From contig CAKZYI010000530.1 of NCBI GenBank assembly GCA_937884735.1, forward strand, positions 1 through 5,654: 5,654 nucleotides of DNA, written 5' to 3'. The notes beneath the pieces were generated by a model, which was not told the DNA's origin, searched no databases, and saw only the letters and a list, made by a program, of their open reading frames with translations. The translations under genes were made by a program, and so were the position numbers. The DNA is from an uncultured Pleurocapsa sp. (GTDB lineage: Bacteria > Cyanobacteriota > Cyanobacteriia > Cyanobacteriales > Xenococcaceae). The first letter of the stretch is position 1; every line of letters starts with the position of its first letter. Positions 1 through 5,548 of this stretch are shown in pieces.

Positions 1-443
1 TTGCATTAATATTTAGTCTAAGGTCGCAAACTTAAGGATTCTAGCTTTTATTAGGGTATTTTACAAAAATTAATTATTAGAGTTGTATATCTTACTGTAT
101 TTATCTTAAGATTTAGTCTGCAACAAGCATTTTATCAATTGAGTAAGTCTAGTTGAATGCGTGGTCAATCCACAAAATAAATATTTGCTTAAATATACAC
201 AGAAAACTACAAGCTGCTGTCTAAAATGTGTACGATTAGCGTTAATTTATTGAAAATTTAAGTAAAACACTACAAAAACAATTGGCTATTTAATCACAGA
301 AAATAGCAGCAAAAATTGGAGTCAAAATTATGTTTGCTTATTTTCATTGTGCATAATTTAAAGGCCATATCACAGAAAGAAGGCGATCTAACTTAGTCTT
401 AAATATATTCAACAGCTTTTTTAAAATATGTAAATTTACGTAA
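1..443. other. AT-rich non-coding stretch upstream of the secreted-protein gene
   Basis: I see no convincing gene, tRNA or rRNA here; reading frames are short and full of stops. The word CACAGAAA recurs at 198-205, 295-302 and 371-378, and again inside the following gene at 611-618. Two copies extend to ATCACAGAAA (293-302 and 369-378). ATTTAGTCT occurs at 10-18 and 111-119. A weak sigma-70-like promoter for the downstream gene could be TTGGAG (316-321) and TATTTT (339-344) with 17-base spacing, or the TG-preceded CATAAT at 352-357 with no good -35. These are matches by eye only. No full HIP1 octamer lies in this stretch, nor anywhere before 1461. Confidence 0.6.
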
Positions 444-445
444 AT
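430..445. promoter_or_regulatory. Overlapping palindromes at the possible start codon
   Basis: Two perfect palindromes overlap: GTAAATTTAC (430-439) and ATTTACGTAAAT (434-445). The second includes the first two bases of the ATG at 444. Such a symmetric site could be an operator or could sequester the start codon in RNA. In AT-rich DNA, short palindromes also arise by chance. No Shine-Dalgarno-like sequence lies in front of 444. Confidence 0.25.
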
Positions 446-1154
446 GAAACTTGAGCAAAAAACAAAAAGTAAAGGTATACTGATACGGAAAATTACAACA
501 ATAACCTGGCTTAAGTTTATGTTCAAACAGCTAAATGCTGGCATAGTGTCTCTTGGCTTAGTATCTACTATGACTGCGCCAGTAATGGCACAAGATGCTT
601 TTGGCACATCCACAGAAACTCAATCTGTACCAACTAACAACCTATTAGTCGAAGATTATTCAAACTTATATTCGAGTGTTCCTCATCAGGTAGAAGGAGA
701 ATTAAACACTTTAGCTGTTAAAAATACTTTAGACTTTTCTAACATCAACCTTGGCGATCGAGATGTAGTCGCTCTTGAAGATGTTGACGCACTCGCTCAA
801 AGAAGAACGAGAACTAGCTCTTCTAAATACAAGTATAGTGCTGGTTTTGACATTATGAACTTTGGCTGGGTCAAGGATCGTAATGGCGTAATAAGCAGTA
901 TTTTGGGCTTCAATTTAGGTTTGGGAGTTGGCTACAAAAAGTTCATCAATCCCAAAGGTCCTAATAGTTTCAATTTTGGTTGGCAAGTTGGTACTGTCCT
1001 ACTCGTGTTTCCTATTGTTGGCGGATTTGCAGAATATCAATGGGATGAAGGTTGGTATGTAGGTGCATCAATCAACTTCTTTCCAGTCTTCGCTTTTACT
1101 AGTAGTCTTTACTATCCATTACCTAGTTTGGCAGTGGGCTATCGCTGGAAGTAA
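444..1154 (+). CDS. Secreted or outer-membrane-type protein of unknown function
   Basis: I do not recognise a named family. From ATG 444 the protein is 236 residues, but an in-frame ATG at 519 (residue 26) is at least as likely a start. From there a textbook signal peptide follows: a Lys near the N-terminus, a hydrophobic core, and a V-M-A cleavage site before Q50-D51. Neither start has a clear ribosome binding site. Residues 51-115 are polar and probably flexible. A second A-L-A/Q-R-R junction sits at 116-121, followed by a basic Ser/Thr-rich stretch. Residues 128-236 are rich in glycine and aromatic residues, with short alternating segments such as FNLGLGVGY, NFGWQVG and GWYVGASINFF, ending YRWK. 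This pattern suggests a small beta-barrel or beta-rich envelope protein, which is inference. The gene is monocistronic: an intrinsic terminator follows. Confidence 0.65.
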   Translation: MKLEQKTKSKGILIRKITTITWLKFMFKQLNAGIVSLGLVSTMTAPVMAQDAFGTSTETQSVPTNNLLVEDYSNLYSSVPHQVEGELNTLAVKNTLDFSNINLGDRDVVALEDVDALAQRRTRTSSSKYKYSAGFDIMNFGWVKDRNGVISSILGFNLGLGVGYKKFINPKGPNSFNFGWQVGTVLLVFPIVGGFAEYQWDEGWYVGASINFFPVFAFTSSLYYPLPSLAVGYRWK

Positions 1155-1176
1155 CCATTAATTTGCCATTAATTTG
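1155..1176 (+). repeat. Tandem pair of an 11-base repeat
   Basis: CCATTAATTTG is present twice head to tail (1155-1165 and 1166-1176), directly after the TAA stop of the secreted-protein gene and before its terminator. It is probably a replication-slippage duplication; nothing suggests a function. Confidence 0.7.
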
Positions 1177-1192
1177 ATTGATCGCGATAATC

Positions 1193-1222
1193 GCACCTAG
1201 CAATAAACTAGGTGCTTTTTTT
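1193..1222 (+). terminator. Rho-independent terminator
   Basis: GCACCTAG (1193-1200) pairs perfectly with CTAGGTGC (1208-1215) around a seven-base loop CAATAAA. Seven T (1216-1222) and a further T-rich stretch follow at once. This is a classic intrinsic terminator 38 bases after the stop codon of the secreted-protein gene, and it separates that gene from the reductase downstream. Confidence 0.93.
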
Positions 1223-1291
1223 GTTTTGTTTTGCTGATGATTGCTATATTGACCTATGGGTTATGAGTTATTCAAAAGTTAATTAATATCA

Positions 1292-2056
1292 GTGCTAACA
1301 GAAATCGATCGCATCAATGCCTTAATCATAGGAGCAACTCAAGGAATAGGCTTAGGATTTGTTAAAGCCCTACTACAGCAGAAAAATATCGGCACAATTT
1401 TTGCAACCTACCGCAATAAGGAAACAAGCGGCGAATTATTTGCTTTACAACAACAGTATGGCGATCGCCTAAAATGCATACAGGTTGATATTACCCAAGA
1501 ATCTCAAATCGCCATAGGGATTGCGGAAATCCAGAAATCAGTTAAAGAATTGCATCTGGCAATCTATTGCGTCGGGGTACTGCACGAAGGGGATTTAACA
1601 CCAGAAAAAAGCCTCAGACAAATCAATGCCCAAAACTTAATTTATTCATTTCAAGTAAACAGTATTGGCGCAGTTTTGCTAGCCAAACACTTGATGCCTT
1701 TATTCAAAAAAAGCCAGCGTAGCATTTTTGCTAGTATTTCTGCAAAAGTAGGCAGTATTGGCGACAATCGCTTAGGGGGTTGGTATGGCTATCGCGCTTC
1801 CAAATCGGCACTAAACATGTTTTTGAAAACGACAGCGATCGAATATAGTCGTAGATGTCCCAAAACTATTGTAGTTGCCCTTCATCCAGGTACGACCGAT
1901 ACCAAACTTTCTCGACCATTCCAGAAAAACGTACCTCCTGGTAAATTATTCCCTGTAGAACATACCGTAGATTTGTTATCTAAAGTAATTTCAAGTCTAG
2001 AACAAAAAGATAGCGGGGAATTCTTTTCGTGGGATGGAAGCAAATTACCTTGGTAG
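1292..2056 (+). CDS. Short-chain dehydrogenase/reductase (SDR), sniffer/C-factor-like
   Basis: A cytosolic NAD(P)(H)-dependent oxidoreductase of the classical SDR fold; the substrate cannot be read from sequence. At 254 residues it has the usual family length. Visible elements in order: the nucleotide-binding loop G14-A-T-Q-G18-I-G20; a TYRN stretch at 39-42 after the second beta strand, where a basic residue often favours NADP; D66 in VDIT; catalytic Asn123 in VNSIG; serines 148 and 150 in the ISA stretch; then the Y167-x-x-x-K171 catalytic pair; and HPGTTDTKLS after it. The order GSIGDN...GGWYGYRASK resembles the carbonyl reductase sniffer / C-signal (CsgA) branch. The usual NNAG motif is replaced by Y-C-V-G at 92-95. 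GTG is the only start available: an in-frame TAA lies four codons upstream. No Shine-Dalgarno is visible. It follows a terminator, so it needs its own promoter, and it converges on larB. Confidence 0.9.
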   Translation: MLTEIDRINALIIGATQGIGLGFVKALLQQKNIGTIFATYRNKETSGELFALQQQYGDRLKCIQVDITQESQIAIGIAEIQKSVKELHLAIYCVGVLHEGDLTPEKSLRQINAQNLIYSFQVNSIGAVLLAKHLMPLFKKSQRSIFASISAKVGSIGDNRLGGWYGYRASKSALNMFLKTTAIEYSRRCPKTIVVALHPGTTDTKLSRPFQKNVPPGKLFPVEHTVDLLSKVISSLEQKDSGEFFSWDGSKLPW

Positions 2057-2097
2057 CTCTTACAAAAAATAAAGGATGAGGACTACTAGGCGTAACT

Positions 2098-2125
2098 AAT
2101 GACCAATAACCAATGACCAATAACC
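2098..2125. repeat. Heptanucleotide tandem repeat, four units
   Basis: Four contiguous 7-base units alternate AATGACC and AATAACC, so the array can also be read as two copies of the 14-mer AATGACCAATAACC. It lies in the 96-base gap between the converging reductase and larB genes. This fits the short tandemly repeated repetitive (STRR) class of heptamers known from cyanobacterial intergenic regions. I see no clear terminator hairpin in this gap, so the transcript ends here are undefined. Confidence 0.8.
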
Positions 2126-2152
2126 GATCGATGCCGAAATTCAATTATTATC

Positions 2153-2917
2153 TCAACTCGAAATCTTTTTAGCAGTCCGCAGTATTTGTCCTGCAAGAAT
2201 AGCTGCGCCAAAACCATTATCAATGTTAACTACACCAATGCCAGCAGCACAAGAATTTAGCATTGTTAACAGTGCAGCGACACCTTGAAAGCTTGCGCCA
2301 TATCCTACGCTAGTTGGTACGGCAATTACAGGACAGTCTGCCATTCCTGCAACCACACTAGGTAAAGCACCTTCCATTCCTGCAACTACAATCAAAACAT
2401 CAGCATCGTAAATAACCTGACGATTGCTCAACAAGCGGTGGATTCCTGCAACTCCCACATCCCAAAGACGAATAACACCAAAACCACAAAGTTCTCCTGT
2501 AACTGCTGCCTCTTCCGCAGCGGGAATATCAGCAGTACCAGCCGTTAAAATTGAAATTGTACCTATTTGGCTCGGCGTTTCAGGCTTAGATAAGGCGCAA
2601 ATACGAGCAGTAGAATAATAAATTAGATCGGGAATAGCTTCTTTTATTTGTTGATATTTCTGGGGTGTAACACGGGTAGCCATCACTACTGAGTTGTTCT
2701 GTCTCATCAGATTGATAATCTTGATGATTTGTTCTGGGGTTTTATCTTCGCCCCATATAACTTCAGGAAAACCCGTTCTCAATTGGCGATGACGGTCTAT
2801 TTTGGCAAATTCGTCTAGGGTTTCAAACGGTAAGTCTTTTAGCTTATCTAAAGCTGTTTCTGGGCTAATATCGCCATTAGCGATCGCCTGGAGCATTTTT
2901 TTTAATGAGTCTGTCAT
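2153..2917 (-). CDS. larB: LarB, pyridinium-3,5-biscarboxylic acid mononucleotide synthase
   Basis: LarB carries out the first step of nickel-pincer cofactor synthesis. It carboxylates the pyridinium ring of nicotinic acid adenine dinucleotide and cleaves the phosphoanhydride, giving the biscarboxylate mononucleotide and AMP; LarE and LarC then add sulfur and nickel. The 254-residue protein has the family's usual length. The N-terminal part has the family signature D41-R-H-R...R47-T-G-F-P-E-V around 41-53. The C-terminal PurE-like domain (about 118-250) shows AGTADIPAAEEA (126-137), VVAGMEGALPSVV, PTSVGYG and NSCAAG. The last contains Cys223, which corresponds to the cysteine reported to form a covalent intermediate in Lactobacillus plantarum LarB. 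It ends NIDNGFGAAILA. ATG 2917 lies 25 bases after ispE, suggesting co-transcription. A run of eight A spans codons 5-8, and M8 is a possible second start. No larC or larE is in the window. Confidence 0.95.
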   Translation of the reverse strand: MTDSLKKMLQAIANGDISPETALDKLKDLPFETLDEFAKIDRHRQLRTGFPEVIWGEDKTPEQIIKIINLMRQNNSVVMATRVTPQKYQQIKEAIPDLIYYSTARICALSKPETPSQIGTISILTAGTADIPAAEEAAVTGELCGFGVIRLWDVGVAGIHRLLSNRQVIYDADVLIVVAGMEGALPSVVAGMADCPVIAVPTSVGYGASFQGVAALLTMLNSCAAGIGVVNIDNGFGAAILAGQILRTAKKISS

Positions 2918-2942
2918 TATTTTTAAGTAGCAAGTAGGGAGT

Positions 2943-3893
2943 TTAGGTAGAAGATTTTATTTGAATTCCACCACTGCTTAATTTTGTTATCCAGAAGTTG
3001 AGGTGAGGATCGGTAATTTGCTGTCTTATCTGCTGTTGAAGCGCGATCGCTTTATCCTTCGATTCGCACAAAGCAAACACTGTAGGACCAGATCCAGACA
3101 TCATTGTACCCAGTGTATCTTGAGCCGCAAATGCCGACTTTAGTTCTGCTACTTGAGGATATTCGGGTAAAACTACTTTTTCTAAGTCGTTATAAATTAG
3201 CTTACCAATTTCCGCGCTATCTTCATCGGCGATCGCTTTTAAAAGAGGACTAGAATGTACCTCACTGGTGCGAGACTTAACTCCTTCTGGATCGCAAATA
3301 TAAGATTCACTATATTGCTGTCGATAGGTTTTGTATGCCCAAGGGGTAGAAACGCTAATATTGTCATACTTAGCCAAAACAACCCAAATATCGTCTAAAT
3401 TAGCGAGAGTAGCTAATTTTTCTCCTCTTCCTGTGGCGATCGCTGTGCCGCCAGAAATACAAAAGGGAATATCTGACCCCAATTTTGCTGCCAAATCTTG
3501 TAAGTCAGGCTGAGTTAATCCTAGCTTCCAAATCAAATTCATTCCTACTAATACCGCAGCAGCATTTCCCGAACCTCCCGCTAAACCCGCAGCAACAGGA
3601 ATATTCTTGTGAATTTTAATTACGACCCCACCATAATTGGCGTGCATTTCTGGGAAGGTTTGACACATCAACGCAGCAGCGCGATAAGCTAAATTAGTTT
3701 CGTTGACTGGCACTTCAGGATGGTCGCAGTGAATATAAATTTCTTGAGTATCGCTAGACTGAATATCAACTATATCAGCTAGTTCCACACTCTGAAGAAC
3801 CATTACTAACTCGTGAAATCCGTCAGGGCGATCGCCAATTATTTCTAAATAAAGATTAATTTTCGCTGGTGCGGTTAGAGAATAAGAGCGCAT
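2943..3893 (-). CDS. ispE: 4-diphosphocytidyl-2-C-methyl-D-erythritol kinase
   Basis: IspE phosphorylates the 2-hydroxyl of CDP-methylerythritol with ATP, the fourth enzyme of the MEP pathway to isopentenyl diphosphate. In a cyanobacterium this feeds carotenoids, the chlorophyll phytyl tail and quinones. It is a GHMP-superfamily kinase of 316 residues, normal length. The N-terminal substrate motif A8-P-A-K11-I-N-L and D24-G-F-H27 match the E. coli catalytic Lys and substrate-binding His. The ATP loop is PVAAGLAGGSGNAAA (99-113). The catalytic Asp is D141 in GSDIPF. The third GHMP motif is MSGSGPT (265-271). The loop reads GLAGGSGN where many bacteria have GLGGGSSN; I recall GLAGGS as common in cyanobacteria, so it is not a defect. 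The ATG start fits the conserved YSLTAPAKINL beginning. It lies 83 bases downstream of dnaX and 25 bases upstream of larB. No Shine-Dalgarno or strong promoter is evident. Confidence 0.97.
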   Translation of the reverse strand: MRSYSLTAPAKINLYLEIIGDRPDGFHELVMVLQSVELADIVDIQSSDTQEIYIHCDHPEVPVNETNLAYRAAALMCQTFPEMHANYGGVVIKIHKNIPVAAGLAGGSGNAAAVLVGMNLIWKLGLTQPDLQDLAAKLGSDIPFCISGGTAIATGRGEKLATLANLDDIWVVLAKYDNISVSTPWAYKTYRQQYSESYICDPEGVKSRTSEVHSSPLLKAIADEDSAEIGKLIYNDLEKVVLPEYPQVAELKSAFAAQDTLGTMMSGSGPTVFALCESKDKAIALQQQIRQQITDPHLNFWITKLSSGGIQIKSST

Positions 3894-3976
3894 AAACTAT
3901 TTACTATGATGATTTTTCTATCAACTAGTTTTACTGTTCAATTGTTTCACATGCTCAATTACTAGGGAAATTTAAT

Positions 3977-4729
3977 TTACCAATCATCATCATAATCTTC
4001 TAGTCTTGGTCTACTTTGCTCTTTGATGGTCAGCAATTCTTCTGTTTCGTCTATTTCTGAAGTATCTGGGGTCAAATCCCTATCGCTGTCCATTTGAACC
4101 AATTCCCCTTCAAAACTCTGAGTCAAACTAGCGATCGCTTTTTGCAAGTTAGTATCTTCATAATCTGCATCTAAACTCTGCTCCATCGATGGTTGAGATG
4201 GACTAGAAGCATTGGTTTCTATGGGAATAGCAGGATTAGTGGGTTGTGGTGCAGCAGAAATTTCTCGAACAGGCTGTACGGGAGCAGGTGGTGCTGGAGT
4301 AGCCATAGAGGAATTGAAGCTAGTCGGTTTTGGTGTAGCTACTTGTTTTTCTACAGGGGAGTTAAATTCTTTTGTTTCGGTGAAAGTTTTGGCTTTAATT
4401 GAGGCAGTGTCATAAGTATTTTCAGTTGAATTTGGCTTTTGTGGCGCAGACTCGATTGGGTTATTTTTTATTGTGGAGTTTTTTTTTGCGGGATTGTTTT
4501 GGCGACTGGCAACTTCTAGCTGCACCTTAACTTTGTGCTGCACTACTTGAGCAAAAGCCTTTTCTATATTAGGGACTTTACCTTGATTGAGTTTTTGTAA
4601 TGTTGCCGAGCTGATTCCGACTATGGCACTCGAACCATCAAAACTAATTAAATGACACTGTTGCTTTAGCAAAGCCTGAGTTGTAGGAGGTTGGAGACAG
4701 CTAAGAACTTTGCCCCAAATTTCTTCCAC
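3977..4729 (-). CDS. dnaX: DnaX C-terminal part (tau-type C-terminal domain and acidic tail), separated by an in-frame stop
   Basis: This frame is the same as that of the DnaX body just upstream; the two are separated only by one TAA (4754-4756) and eight further sense codons before a GTG at 4729. Residues 1-74 (EEIWGKVLSCLQPPTTQALL ... KVKVQLEVA) match the small conserved domain near the end of cyanobacterial DnaX, with the W-x-x-V-L and L-I-S-F-D-G patterns typical of gamma/tau C-terminal regions. Residues 75-190 are Pro/Ser/Thr/Asn-rich and probably disordered. A second conserved-looking peptide, LQKAIASLTQSFEGELV, lies at 195-211. The tail is acidic and ends DYDDDW. A run of nine A covers codons 81-84 (AKKN). 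The GTG has no visible Shine-Dalgarno, so independent initiation is doubtful. I read this as the 3' part of one dnaX gene rather than a separate gene. Confidence 0.82.
   Translation of the reverse strand: MEEIWGKVLSCLQPPTTQALLKQQCHLISFDGSSAIVGISSATLQKLNQGKVPNIEKAFAQVVQHKVKVQLEVASRQNNPAKKNSTIKNNPIESAPQKPNSTENTYDTASIKAKTFTETKEFNSPVEKQVATPKPTSFNSSMATPAPPAPVQPVREISAAPQPTNPAIPIETNASSPSQPSMEQSLDADYEDTNLQKAIASLTQSFEGELVQMDSDRDLTPDTSEIDETEELLTIKEQSRPRLEDYDDDW
4479..4487 (-). promoter_or_regulatory. A9 slippery tract in dnaX (possible gamma/tau switch)
   Basis: On the dnaX strand the codons read GCA AAA AAA AAC, a run of nine A. The register contains A AAA AAA and A AAA AAC, both valid X XXY YYZ slippery heptamers. 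After a -1 shift or one extra A, the frame reads CTC CAC AAT AAA AAA TAA and stops. With one A lost it reads ACT CCA CAA TAA and stops. Either slip would give a DnaX lacking the last roughly 165 residues. A9 in dnaX drives transcriptional slippage in Thermus thermophilus, and A AAA AAG drives -1 frameshifting in E. coli. I see no upstream Shine-Dalgarno-like stimulator and no strong downstream hairpin, so transcriptional slippage is the likelier mechanism if the site is used. Confidence 0.45.
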
Positions 4730-4753
4730 ATCGACATTATTATTGTTTACTTG

Positions 4754-5548
4754 TTATTCAATTGCAGGCTCGTGGATAGGTTCTGGCGATGGCGCAACAG
4801 GCGTTTCTTTGACAGGGGCAGCTTGAGAAACTTCTTCTTTTAATTCCTCTGGAGGTTGAATTTTTACAACCTTCTGTTCTCTAGTTTCGCTTTCTTGCTG
4901 GGTAATTTTATTTTGAGTATTTTGAGGCGGTTTTTCTTGAGTAATTGAAACATTATCTTGAAGAGGCACACTAACTACTTTAGTCGGCTGACTCGTAACG
5001 ATAGTTTCGTGTGCCTGGGGCAATAAACCAAGTAAAGTTACCTCTAACCACAGACGAGGCTGGGTCGTTCTTTTTAATTGAGTTTCGGCTTCTTTAAGAT
5101 GTTGTTGACCGCGTAAAATCAAACCCATATCCCAGCTTGTCGCCTCCTGACATAGTTGCTGCCAACAAGTTTCCGTAACCGCCACCATATCAGGACGTTG
5201 GGGTGCAGTTTTGGCGATCAGCAAGTTGAGATAAAAACTAGCTAAATTTTGCAAGACAACTATTGGCTCTCTACCTCGGTCTAAAAGACTACGACACTGC
5301 TCTAAAACACCCAAAGAATTATTATTGTTAATAACATGAAGCAGCTTTAATAAATCTTGTTCGGGTACAGCACCCACCAAATCCCAAACCTTCTCGACAG
5401 AAATAGTATCGGGTAACAAACTCAACTGATCCAAAAGGCTCGAACCATCTCTTAAACCACCGTTAGCAATTTGTGCGATTAGGGTCAGAGCATCATCTGC
5501 GATCGCAATTTTTTCCTCACCCGCAATATACTTTAGGTGACTAACCAT
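4754..5548 (-). CDS. dnaX: DNA polymerase III subunit gamma/tau, central part (AAA+ lid, collar domain, linker)
   Basis: DnaX forms the ATP-driven clamp-loader core that places the beta sliding clamp on primed DNA and links the polymerase to the helicase. This open stretch starts in mid-protein. The ATG at 5548 is almost certainly an internal Met of the AAA+ lid, since homologous sequence continues upstream in the same frame. Residues 1-45 are the lid, with the sensor-2 motif G30-G-L-R33-D...L-L-D-Q. Residues 50-177 are the collar domain (GREPIVVLQNLASFYLNLLIAKTAP, then the TQPRLWLEVTLLGLLPQ end). Residues 178-264 are a Gln/Pro/Glu/Lys-rich linker. It ends at TAA 4754-4756. The same frame then continues into the conserved C-terminal domain, so the stop splits one gene. 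Walker A and the 5' end lie beyond the window. Confidence 0.9.
   Translation of the reverse strand: MVSHLKYIAGEEKIAIADDALTLIAQIANGGLRDGSSLLDQLSLLPDTISVEKVWDLVGAVPEQDLLKLLHVINNNNSLGVLEQCRSLLDRGREPIVVLQNLASFYLNLLIAKTAPQRPDMVAVTETCWQQLCQEATSWDMGLILRGQQHLKEAETQLKRTTQPRLWLEVTLLGLLPQAHETIVTSQPTKVVSVPLQDNVSITQEKPPQNTQNKITQQESETREQKVVKIQPPEELKEEVSQAAPVKETPVAPSPEPIHEPAIE

Larger units (their letters stand above)
1461..5506. repeat. HIP1 octamers (GCGATCGC), eight dispersed copies
   Basis: Perfect palindromic GCGATCGC copies begin at 1461, 2880, 3043, 3229, 3436, 3828, 4131 and 5499. All lie inside coding sequence: one in the reductase, one in larB, four in ispE and two in dnaX. About 0.1 copy would be expected by chance in this length at equal base use. 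HIP1 is a hallmark of many cyanobacterial genomes. No copy occurs in the first 1460 bases, including the secreted-protein gene, or between 4139 and 5498. Confidence 0.95.

Noticed and set aside
161..173. GTGG-TCAAT-CCAC hairpin in the upstream non-coding stretch
   Set aside because: The stem is only four base pairs, with no T tract and no gene end nearby, so it is not a supportable terminator.
344..613. 89-residue minus-strand reading frame opposite the start of the secreted-protein gene
   Set aside because: It is antisense to the signal-peptide region and its hydrophobic stretch mirrors AT-rich sequence. It has no recognisable domain and no ribosome binding site.
2424..2618. 64-residue plus-strand frame inside larB
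   Set aside because: It is a shadow of a well-supported gene on the other strand; the low-complexity Ala/Pro/Ser composition comes from larB codons.
3331..3513. 60-residue plus-strand frame inside ispE
   Set aside because: It lies wholly opposite the conserved kinase gene and shows no motif.
3894..3976. Promoter for ispE in the 83-base gap after dnaX
   Set aside because: TTGAAC and TAGAAA elements can be found but with 15-base spacing and poor matches, too weak to call.
4193..4415. Two overlapping plus-strand frames rich in Gly, Ser and Trp inside the dnaX tail
   Set aside because: Both are antisense readings of the Pro/Ser/Thr-rich disordered tail, whose codons give artificial long frames on the other strand.
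4735..4737. ATG as a reinitiation site for the DnaX C-terminal part
   Set aside because: It is out of frame with the C-terminal domain and its frame stops after about 22 codons. Only the GTG at 4729 is in frame.
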